This document shows positions 41,898 through 48,665 of a DNA stretch of 64,000 bases, in pieces; the first letter of the stretch is position 1; every line of letters begins with the position of its first letter. The DNA comes from an uncultured Clostridia bacterium (GTDB lineage Bacteria > Bacillota > Clostridia > Christensenellales > CAG-138). The stretch is from NCBI GenBank assembly GCA_947168855.1, contig CAMVNO010000009.1:1-64000 (forward strand), given 5' to 3'. The notes beneath the pieces were generated by a model that ran no database searches, was not told where the DNA came from, and saw only the letters and a program-made list of their open reading frames with translations. The translations under genes and the position numbers were made by a program.

Positions 41898-42857
41898 CTA
41901 TTTCATCCGGAACACGAGCGCGTTGTCGTCGAGGACTTCGCTTGCGGGCAGATACAGCCGCGTCGCGTCCGCCGCCTTGCGGAAGTGATAGAGGATCAGC
42001 AGCACGCCGTCGTAGCCCTTCGGCACCAGCACGCCCTCCTCCCAGGTGAAGCGCAGCTCGTGATCGTACCAGTCGTTTTCCACGGTCTCGCCGGTCTTCT
42101 GCCAGCAGCAGACCCGCATGCCGTACCAGTCGGCGGCAAACGTGCGCATGCCGGATTCGTCCTCGTGCATCGACATGGAATCGTCAAGAATGTAGTAATC
42201 GCCGAAGGTATACGCCGACTGCGCGCCGTCTGTCTGCGCGTCCTTGCCGGCGAACACAAGCCGGACCGTCGCGACATGCCATTCATAGCCTTCGCGGGCG
42301 GGGAAGATCTCGTCGCCGTCGATCACGCGATAGTCTGTGATCTCGGCGGTGCCGGTCACGTCGACGTCGCGGTCCTCATAGGACGCGGTCGTGTACGGCA
42401 CGGGGGTTCCGACCTGCAGTTCGACGAACGTCCGTCCCGCAAGTGCGGGAGTGAGCGGTGCGCCTTCCGTGTATCCGCAGCGCGTGCACGCCGCGGGCTG
42501 CTGATAGGTCGCGTCGGCCATGACGTGCCCGAGCGGTTCGCCCCGCGTGATGCCGCAGCGCGCGCAGATCTCCGGTTCGGTACAGGTTGCGGGAAGCCAT
42601 TCGTGCCCGAGCGCGTCGGCGTGATGCTCGCCGCAGCGGAGACAGACCGAAGGCTCGGTGCAGGTCGCCTCGCCGTAAAGATGCCCCAGCGGTTCGCCGT
42701 TCACGATCCCGCAGCGGGTGCAGATCTCGGGCTCGGTGCACGTCGCGGGCGAATACACATGGTTTCCGAAGATGCAGGTCAAACGGATCAGGCAAACCAG
42801 CACAACGGTCGCCGCGACCATGATCGCAACGCCGATCCATAACAGAATTCGCTTCAT
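41898..42857 (-). CDS. membrane-anchored Cys-repeat protein, unknown function
   Basis: The 319-residue protein has one N-terminal transmembrane segment (about 5-27) and four tandem repeats of about 26 residues (33-136) of the form H-x4-ATCTEPEICTRCG-x-x-x-GEPLG. The fourth repeat is diverged. CxxC spacing suggests metal or disulfide knobs outside the cell. The remainder (about 145-319) is a beta-rich domain of unknown type. AAAGGAG precedes the ATG. The gene is enclosed by the two inverted copies of the hairpin element. Confidence 0.8.
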   Translation of the reverse strand: MKRILLWIGVAIMVAATVVLVCLIRLTCIFGNHVYSPATCTEPEICTRCGIVNGEPLGHLYGEATCTEPSVCLRCGEHHADALGHEWLPATCTEPEICARCGITRGEPLGHVMADATYQQPAACTRCGYTEGAPLTPALAGRTFVELQVGTPVPYTTASYEDRDVDVTGTAEITDYRVIDGDEIFPAREGYEWHVATVRLVFAGKDAQTDGAQSAYTFGDYYILDDSMSMHEDESGMRTFAADWYGMRVCCWQKTGETVENDWYDHELRFTWEEGVLVPKGYDGVLLILYHFRKAADATRLYLPASEVLDDNALVFRMK

Positions 42858-42889
42858 CGATTGCTCCTTTCTCCCCGCAATGCCTGTTT

Positions 42890-42918
42890 AGTGTATCATA
42901 CGCATATCGGGAATGCAA
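42890..42918 (-). promoter_or_regulatory. promoter of the Cys-repeat protein gene
   Basis: Minus strand TTGCAT (42913-42918), 17 bases, TACACT (42890-42895). Promoter, gene and terminator all lie between the inverted repeats. Confidence 0.6.
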
Positions 42919-43011
42919 GTATACATTGCGGGACGCGTCTCGCGGAGATTCGCCCGAAAAACAAAAAATCCCCGGAACGGGGAAGGCATGGCAATAACAG
43001 AATCGGATCGA

Positions 43012-43057
43012 TCCGTAAAATCCGGCGACATGCGCGGCGGATTTTACTCCTTGCAGG
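43012..43057. repeat. 46-bp hairpin repeat, copy 2
   Basis: Exact reverse complement of 32481-32526. It lies between the Cys-repeat gene promoter and inverted-repeat copy B. Confidence 0.85.
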
Positions 43058-43104
43058 ACCGCCGCTCGCATCATGCGGAGCATGATAGGCGGTACTGAAA
43101 AACC

Positions 43105-43373
43105 GGGGATGTTAAGAAACTCTGATCGGCAGTTCTTAACATCCCCGATGAATTGCGGCGTTGCCGCATGAATTGGCTGCGCCATGAATTGCCTTCGGCA
43201 TGAATTGTGACCAAAGGTCACATGAATGTTGATTTTCCGTACGGAAAATCTTCCTGCATGACGCCGTTCGGCGTCAATTCATGTGCCGCAAGGCACAATT
43301 CATGTCCTTTGGACAATTCACGGAGCGAAGCGAGAATGCATTGGGGCTGTTCAAAGCGTTTTTGAACAGCCCC
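43105..43373. repeat. 269-bp modular hairpin element, copy B (right inverted repeat)
   Basis: Same element as 41506-41774 in opposite orientation: GGGGATGTTAAGAA hairpin end at 43105-43146, hairpins GCGGCGTTGCCGC, GGCTGCGCC, GCCTTCGGC, GTGACCAAAGGTCAC, a central 20-base palindrome, GACGCCGTTCGGCGTC, GTGCCGCAAGGCAC, GTCCTTTGGAC, and the GGGGCTGTTCAAA end hairpin at 43343-43373. It stops six bases before the cdsA stop codon. Confidence 0.92.
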
Positions 43374-43379
43374 AATCAC

Positions 43380-44195
43380 TCAGGTTGTGTGGAACAGCAC
43401 GATCGCAAAGAACGCGACCGGCATGGCGAAACAGAAGCTGTCGATGCGGTCGATGATGCCGCCGTGTCCCGGCAAAAGGTCCGAAAAGTCCTTGATGCCC
43501 GCCTGCCGCTTGATCATGGAGGCGACGAGATCGCCGAGCTGCCCCGCGATCGTGCAGAAGAACGACGTGACGAGGTACACAAACCACGGGATCGGGGCAA
43601 AGTTCTTCAGGATCACCCATGCGAGCATGCCGAGCGCGGTGCCCAGCACGGTGCCGGAAACGGCGCCTTCGACCGTCTTATGCGGGCTGATCGACGGGCA
43701 CAGCTTATGCCTGCCGAACGCGCGGCCCAGAAAGTACGCGAACATGTCGCAGCCGGCGGCGGCAAACAGCGTGATGAGCAGAACGGGCCAGAAGATCGTG
43801 TCCGGCTGCACGGAAAGGTACGCGTAGCCGAGCAGAAACAGCGTCGGATACAGACAGATGATGCACGAGCCCAGAATGTCGCGCATCTGGATCTTCCGAA
43901 ACAGCGCGGCCAGAAGCCCCAGCATGACGATGATGCTCGAGGCGGTGAGATAAAACGCGGTTTCATCCTTGACGCAGAACAGAACGCACGCCACGAACGC
44001 GATCGCCCGCGCGATCCACGGGTGGGTCTGGAAACCCATGCGGTTCAGCGCGTCGGACATCTCGCGCGCGGCGAACCAGATGAACGTGTAGAAGAAGCAG
44101 AGCCGCGTAACGGGACCGAGCCAGACGCAAGCCGCCAGCAAAGCAAGCAGCGCAACGCCCGTTACGATGCGTGTCGCCGTTCCGCTTTTTTTCAT
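43380..44195 (-). CDS. cdsA: phosphatidate cytidylyltransferase
   Basis: The 271-residue multi-pass membrane enzyme makes CDP-diacylglycerol. About eight hydrophobic segments precede the CDS signature, here SMIKRQAGIKDFSDLLPGHG followed by GIIDRID, with all catalytic residues in place. AGGAGG precedes the ATG. It is unusual that the usual partners (uppS, dxr, rseP) are not adjacent. Confidence 0.95.
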   Translation of the reverse strand: MKKSGTATRIVTGVALLALLAACVWLGPVTRLCFFYTFIWFAAREMSDALNRMGFQTHPWIARAIAFVACVLFCVKDETAFYLTASSIIVMLGLLAALFRKIQMRDILGSCIICLYPTLFLLGYAYLSVQPDTIFWPVLLITLFAAAGCDMFAYFLGRAFGRHKLCPSISPHKTVEGAVSGTVLGTALGMLAWVILKNFAPIPWFVYLVTSFFCTIAGQLGDLVASMIKRQAGIKDFSDLLPGHGGIIDRIDSFCFAMPVAFFAIVLFHTT

Positions 44196-44243
44196 GCCCG
44201 CTTCCTCCTTTTTACGATTTTTAACAGTATAGCACGAACGCGC

Positions 44244-44411
44244 TTATTTGTCAGCCTTTTTTTGCCGATCCTTGCAGGGCGCGTTCTGCGCGCACGAGCA
44301 GCAGTCCCCGCAGCAGGAACCGCCGCGCTTTCTGCGGCGTACCGCAAAGAACGCCGCAAGCCCCGCGGCAAGCAGAACGGCGGCGAGGATCGCCCAATCG
44401 ACGGGCTTCAC
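44244..44411 (-). CDS. FeoB-associated Cys-rich membrane protein
   Basis: The 55-residue protein starts with GTG at 44411, overlapping the feoB stop in GTGA. A transmembrane helix (about 5-23) is followed by RRRKRGG and a Cys cluster (SCCGDCCSCAQNAPC). Proteins of this shape commonly follow feoB in Firmicutes and may take up or screen iron at the membrane; that role is not proven. Confidence 0.8.
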   Translation of the reverse strand: MKPVDWAILAAVLLAAGLAAFFAVRRRKRGGSCCGDCCSCAQNAPCKDRQKKADK

Positions 44412-46753
44412 AGCCGGAACCCTCCGCCGATGAAATGTACAAGGAATGCGACGACCCACGCAACGACGCACTGGAACAGCACGACGAGCGCCGCCCAGCC
44501 CCTGCCGAGCTCACGCCGGATCGAGGCGATCGCCGCCACGCACGGCGTATAGAGGAGGCAGAACGAAAGGAACGACAGCGCGGCAAGCGGGGACAGCACG
44601 CTTGTGAGCGCCGCCTCCGAGCCGAACAGCACGTTGATCGTGGCGACCACGCTCTCCTTTGCCATGAAGCCGGAGATCAGCGCGGTGGACATCCGCCAGT
44701 CGCCGAAGCCGAGCGGCTTGAAGATCGGGGTGATGAAGCCCGCGACGACGGCAAGGATTGAATCGTGCTGATTGTCGACGATGTTCAGCCGGAAATCGAA
44801 GGTCTCGAGGAACCAGATCACGATCGTGGCGATCAGGATGACCGTGAACGCGCGTTCGAGGAAGTCCTTCGCCTTGTCCCACAGGAGCCGCAGCACGTTC
44901 TTCACGCCCGGCAGACGGTAGTTCGGCAGCTCCATCACGAACGGCACCGCTTCGCCCTTAAAGAGCGTGCCTTTCGATACGAGCGCAAAGAGGATGCCGA
45001 CGACGATGCCGAGCACATACAGCCCGACCATCACGAGCGCGGCATACTTCGGGAAGAACGCCGCGGAGAAGAACGCGTAGATCGGCAGCTTCGCCGAGCA
45101 GCTCATAAACGGCGTCAGCAGGATCGTCAGCTTGCGGTCGCGGGCGGAGGGCAGCGTGCGGCTTGCCATAACGCCCGGCACGGTGCAGCCGAAGCCGATC
45201 AGCATCGGCACGATGCTTCGTCCCGAAAGACCGATCCGTCTCAAAAGCTTATCCATGACGAACGCGACGCGCGCCATGTAGCCGGAATCCTCCAAAAGCG
45301 ACAGGAAGAAGAACAGCACGATGATGATCGGGAGGAAGCTCAGCACGCTTCCGATGCCCGTGAAGACGCCCTTGATGATCAGCGAATGCAGCACGGGACT
45401 GACGTTCCAGCTTGTCAGCGCGCCGTCGACCAGGCTCGTCAACGCGTCGATGCCCATCGCAAGCAGGTTCTGCAGCCCCGCGCCGATCACATGGAAGGTC
45501 AGAAAGAACACGAGCCCCATGATCGCGAGAAACACCGGGATCGCCGTCCACTTGCCGGTCAGCACCCTGTCGATGCGCGCGCTGCGCCTGTGCTCCTTGC
45601 TTTCGTGCGGATGCACGACCGCCTGATCGCAGAGCTTTTTGATGAACGAAAACCGCATATCCGCAATGGCGGCGGCGCGGTCCAGCCCGCGTTCCTCCTC
45701 CATCTGGCAGATGATGTGCTCGACCATGTCGCGCTCGTTTTCGGAAAGCTTCAAAGCCTCGGTCACGAACGGGTCGCCCTCGACGAGCTTGCTCGCGGCA
45801 AAGCGCAGCGGGATCCCCGCGGCCTTGGCGTGGTCCTCGATGAGGTGCATGATGCCGTGCAGACACCGGTGCACCGCGCCGCCGTGCGCGTCCTTTTCGC
45901 AGAAATCGGTGCGCGCCGGCTTCTCCTGATACTGCGCAACGTGCATTGCGTGGGCGACGAGCTCGTCGACGCCCTCGTTCTTTGCCGCCGAGATCGGAAC
46001 GACCGGAATGCCGAGGAGCGATTCCATGTCGTTGATGCGGATCGAGCCGCCGTTGCCGCGCACCTCGTCCATCATGTTCAGCGCAAGCACGATCGGCACG
46101 TCCAGCTCCATCAGCTGCATCGTGAGGTACAGATTGCGCTCGATGTTGGTTGCGTCGACGATATTGATGATGCCGGTGGGCTTTTCGTTGAGGATGAACT
46201 GACGGGAAACGCGCTCCTCGTCGGAATACGGGGACAGGGAATAGATGCCCGGAAGATCGGTGATCTCCGTGTTCGGATTGCCGCGGATCACGCCGCCCTT
46301 GCGGTCGACAGTCACGCCCGGGAAATTGCCGACGTGCTGGTTCGAGCCGGTCAGCTGGTTAAAGAGCGTCGTCTTGCCGCTGTTCTGATTGCCGGCAAGC
46401 GCAAAGGTCAGCTTCGTTCCCTTTTTCAAAGGGGTCTCGGTCTCCTTGATATGGAACCTGCCCGTTTCGCCGAGACCCGGATGCTCGCGCAGGCGGCGGT
46501 TCTGCGCCTTCGGCGCGTCCGTTACGGCGTCGGCAGGCAGGACCCCGATCTTATCGGCGTCGGCAACGCGCAGCGTCAGCTCGTAGCCGTGAATGCGGAA
46601 TTCCATCGGATCGCCCATCGGCGCGAGCTTGATGAGCGTCATCCGCGCGCCGGGGATCACGCCCATATCCAGAAAATGCTGGCGCAGCGCGCCTTCGCCT
46701 CCGACCGTTTCCACGATCGCCGATTCACCCGGCTTCAATTCCCGCAGCGTCAT
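44408..46753 (-). CDS. feoB: ferrous iron transporter, FeoA-FeoB fusion
   Basis: The 781-residue protein begins with an SH3-like FeoA domain (about 1-75; ALRQHFLDMGVIPGARMTLI) fused to FeoB. The GTPase has G1 GNQNSGKTT (121-129), G3 DLPGIYSLSPYS and G4 NMMD; the permease has two gate regions (SIVPMLIGFGCTVPGVMASR and AKESVVATINVLFGS) with several helices. GGAGGGGG precedes the ATG at 46753. It imports Fe(II) under anaerobic conditions. Confidence 0.95.
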   Translation of the reverse strand: MTLRELKPGESAIVETVGGEGALRQHFLDMGVIPGARMTLIKLAPMGDPMEFRIHGYELTLRVADADKIGVLPADAVTDAPKAQNRRLREHPGLGETGRFHIKETETPLKKGTKLTFALAGNQNSGKTTLFNQLTGSNQHVGNFPGVTVDRKGGVIRGNPNTEITDLPGIYSLSPYSDEERVSRQFILNEKPTGIINIVDATNIERNLYLTMQLMELDVPIVLALNMMDEVRGNGGSIRINDMESLLGIPVVPISAAKNEGVDELVAHAMHVAQYQEKPARTDFCEKDAHGGAVHRCLHGIMHLIEDHAKAAGIPLRFAASKLVEGDPFVTEALKLSENERDMVEHIICQMEEERGLDRAAAIADMRFSFIKKLCDQAVVHPHESKEHRRSARIDRVLTGKWTAIPVFLAIMGLVFFLTFHVIGAGLQNLLAMGIDALTSLVDGALTSWNVSPVLHSLIIKGVFTGIGSVLSFLPIIIVLFFFLSLLEDSGYMARVAFVMDKLLRRIGLSGRSIVPMLIGFGCTVPGVMASRTLPSARDRKLTILLTPFMSCSAKLPIYAFFSAAFFPKYAALVMVGLYVLGIVVGILFALVSKGTLFKGEAVPFVMELPNYRLPGVKNVLRLLWDKAKDFLERAFTVILIATIVIWFLETFDFRLNIVDNQHDSILAVVAGFITPIFKPLGFGDWRMSTALISGFMAKESVVATINVLFGSEAALTSVLSPLAALSFLSFCLLYTPCVAAIASIRRELGRGWAALVVLFQCVVAWVVAFLVHFIGGGFRL

Positions 46754-46791
46754 ACCGTACCCCCTCCGTTTTCGCATATGTGACCGGGGCA

Positions 46792-46820
46792 ATTATACCG
46801 CAACGCGGCGCGGGATGCAA
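46792..46820 (-). promoter_or_regulatory. promoter of the feo operon
   Basis: Minus strand TTGCAT (46815-46820), 17 bases, TATAAT (46792-46797). I did not see a clear Fur box. Confidence 0.75.
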
Positions 46821-46841
46821 GGGATTATCCTGACGAAATAA

Positions 46842-46862
46842 AAAACGCCCGAAGAGGGCGCC
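46842..46862 (-). terminator. terminator on the minus strand
   Basis: CGCCCTCTTCGGGCG hairpin followed by TTTTTT on the minus strand. It probably ends transcription from the small lipoprotein at 47056. Confidence 0.7.
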
Positions 46863-46869
46863 GCCGTGA

Positions 46870-46945
46870 TGTTTGCCTGCGGCAAGTGCTGTGTGCCCTG
46901 CGGGCATGTTCGGGAGAATTCTCCTGAGGAGAATCTCGGATCAAA
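46870..46945. repeat. cluster of short hairpins
   Basis: TTGCCTGCGGCAA, TGCCCTGCGGGCA and GAGAATTCTCCTGAGGAGAATCTC-type hairpins follow each other. Loops (CTGCG) resemble those of the ATGAATT arrays but the ATGAATT spacer is missing. Confidence 0.6.
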
Positions 46946-46983
46946 CGGGGCGCCGGGGACGTCGCCTCCTACGGAGACAAATA

Positions 46984-47016
46984 CCCCCGTAGGGACGGGC
47001 ATTGCCCGTCCGCCAA
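46984..47016. repeat. BOX-like GTAGGGACGGGC repeat
   Basis: GTAGGGACGGGCATTGCCCGTCC contains an inverted pair (GGACGGGC/GCCCGTCC). Related copies lie at 32697, 12170 and 16066. Confidence 0.75.
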
Positions 47017-47055
47017 AATAGAAGAAACGGACGGTCGGCGACCGTCCTCACAAGG

Positions 47056-47307
47056 TCAGTTTCCGTCGGTTGCGCCCGCAGACGGCGCGGCCGATGTGAC
47101 CGGCTCTGTCGGCATGACAGGCGCGGCGGTTTCCGTCGGCATTGCGCTCATCGTCGGCTGTGCCGTGACCGCCGGCGTCGCGTTTTTCGTCGGAACGGCA
47201 GTCGGCGCCTTGGTCGGCATCGACACGTTTCCGCGCATCGAACAGGTGCATCCGACCAGCGCGAGCATGAGCGCAAGCACCGGGATCAAAAAGAATCGTT
47301 TCATCAT
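47056..47307 (-). CDS. small Thr/Pro-rich lipoprotein
   Basis: The 83-residue product has a signal peptide with lipobox ALVGC, then a low-complexity Pro/Thr/Ala tail without a folded domain. The start at 47307 has GGAG six bases upstream; an ATG at 47313 is too close to that site. It is divergent from ksgA. The function is unknown. Confidence 0.6.
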   Translation of the reverse strand: MMKRFFLIPVLALMLALVGCTCSMRGNVSMPTKAPTAVPTKNATPAVTAQPTMSAMPTETAAPVMPTEPVTSAAPSAGATDGN

Positions 47308-47364
47308 GCGCATCTCCTTTCGGTTCTTTTTGGTCAGTATGCCCGACGCGCCGCGCGCTATACC

Positions 47365-47393
47365 TTGCGGGACGCGGAAAAATATGCTATACT
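47365..47393 (+). promoter_or_regulatory. promoter of ksgA, predicted leaderless
   Basis: TTGCGG (47365-47370), 17 bases, TATACT (47388-47393). The sixth base after the -10 is followed directly by the ATG; no Shine-Dalgarno site is present. Confidence 0.6.
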
Positions 47394-47399
47394 GCGCGC

Positions 47400-48188
47400 A
47401 TGAGAGCAAGCGTCGAATTTGTCAAAACCGCATTACAGGAGCTTCATGCAAGCCCGAACCGCGCCCTGGGGCAGAATTTCTGCATCGCGGGAGAACGGCT
47501 TTCGGACTGCGTTTCGGGCATGACGCTTTGCGAAAACGTCATCGAAATCGGTCCCGGGCTCGGGGGATTGACCGAGCTGCTTTTACGCCGCGGCGTTTCG
47601 GTCACCGCCGTCGAAAAGGACGCGGCGATGGCGGAGCATCTGAAAACGACCCTGCCCGATCCGCGGCTTACGGTCGTGACCGGCGACGCGCTGAAATACA
47701 GGTATCGCGACGAAACGCAGCCGTTTTCGGTCGTCGGCAACCTGCCGTATTACATCACGACGCCCCTTTGCAGCGCGATCCTCAAAGCGCTGCCCGCGTC
47801 GTTTTACTGCATGGTGCAGAAGGAGGCGGCGGACCGCTTCTTTGCCGCGCCGAAAGACGACGGCTACGGACCGCTTTCGATCCTCGTACAGCTGTATTAT
47901 GACGCAAAAACGCTCGCGGCATTCCCGCCGGACTGCTTCTTTCCGAGCCCGGATGTGCAGTCGGTGTTCGTCGGCATGACGAAAAAGCCCAACGCGCCGC
48001 AGGACGATCCGAACGCGCTGTTCGCGTTCTGCACACAGCTTCTTTCCATGCGCCGCAAGACGATCAAAAACAACCTGAAGCCGTATCCGAATGCGGCAGA
48101 GGTTCTGGAAACGCTCGGCATTCCGCCGGAAACGCGCGCCGAAACGCTCCCGCCCGAGACGTTCCTCGCGCTTTGCCGCTTGCTCTGA
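47400..48188 (+). CDS. rsmA: 16S rRNA adenine dimethyltransferase KsgA/RsmA
   Basis: The 262-residue enzyme dimethylates A1518 and A1519 of 16S rRNA. It has GQNFCIAGE near 24-32, the SAM motif IEIGPGLGGLTELL (49-62), NLPYYIT (114-120) and the C-terminal FPPDCFFPSPDVQSVF. The ATG sits exactly at the expected transcription start. Confidence 0.95.
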   Translation: MRASVEFVKTALQELHASPNRALGQNFCIAGERLSDCVSGMTLCENVIEIGPGLGGLTELLLRRGVSVTAVEKDAAMAEHLKTTLPDPRLTVVTGDALKYRYRDETQPFSVVGNLPYYITTPLCSAILKALPASFYCMVQKEAADRFFAAPKDDGYGPLSILVQLYYDAKTLAAFPPDCFFPSPDVQSVFVGMTKKPNAPQDDPNALFAFCTQLLSMRRKTIKNNLKPYPNAAEVLETLGIPPETRAETLPPETFLALCRLL

Positions 48189-48270
48189 AACCGGACAAAA
48201 TTCCCGGAAAAATGCGCCGACTTTTTTACACGGAAAAAAGAGGATTTTTCTCCTTTTTGTCGTATTATAT

Positions 48271-48445
48271 AATAAACCTGTTTCTTAATAAACCTATTTT
48301 ATAATAAACCTGTTTCTTAATAAACCTGTTATATAATAAACCTGTTTTATAATAAACCTGTTTCTTAATAAACCTGTTTCTTATTAAACATGATTTGAAT
48401 AAACAGGTTTCTTAATGAAAAGAATGAACCTGTTCATAATAAAAA
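48271..48445. repeat. AT-rich tandem array of 16-bp units
   Basis: Seven exact-length 16-bp units (AATAAACCTGTTTCTT and close variants) run in register from 48271 to 48382, followed by a 15-bp variant, an inverted-core unit (AATAAACAGGTTTCTT) and a degenerate tail. Each unit holds AAACCTGTTT, a near-palindrome AAAC-CT-GTTT. It lies between the convergent genes rsmA and uvrB. Confidence 0.88.
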
Positions 48446-48446
48446 G

Positions 48447-48588
48447 AGGGATGTTAAGAAACTCTGATCGGCAGTTCTTAACATCCCCGATGAATTGCAG
48501 CGCTGCCGCATGAATTGTGACCAAAGGTCACATGACGGAGCGAAGCGAGAATGCATTGGGGCTGTTCAAAGCGTTTTTGAACAGCCCC
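48447..48588. repeat. 142-bp modular hairpin element, copy C (shortened)
   Basis: The end hairpins match copies A and B (GGGATGTTAAGAA... and GGGGCTGTTCAAA...TTTTTGAACAGCCCC), but only two inner hairpins remain (GCAGCGCTGC and GTGACCAAAGGTCAC). Orientation equals copy B. It is a natural internal-deletion form. Confidence 0.88.
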
Positions 48589-48615
48589 TTTTATGAATCA
48601 TCATGACATAAGAGC

Positions 48616-48657
48616 GGCGTCATCCTGAGAAGGCGGAACGCCGCCGAAGGATCCTGA
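48616..48657. repeat. GTCATCCTGAG...AAGGATCCTGA repeat
   Basis: GGCGTCATCCTGAGAAGGCGG, then CGCCGAAGGATCC. CGGCGTTCCGCC-type inverted halves surround the centre. Strings of this kind are widespread in bacterial intergenic DNA. No function is claimed. Confidence 0.5.
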
Positions 48658-48665
48658 AAGAAGCG

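Noticed and set aside
43281..44552. 423-residue plus-strand frame starting in the hairpin element and running over cdsA
   Set aside because: It is antisense to cdsA and its first residues come from the repeat; the same first residues occur in a frame at 41598, a result of the inverted repeat.
46870..46960. tRNA gene suggested by TTCGGGAG and closing stems
   Set aside because: The stems are separate local hairpins; no acceptor stem, anticodon loop or TTCRA loop can be formed.
48271..48445. CRISPR array
   Set aside because: Repeats are directly adjacent 16-bp units with no unique spacers, and no cas genes are seen.
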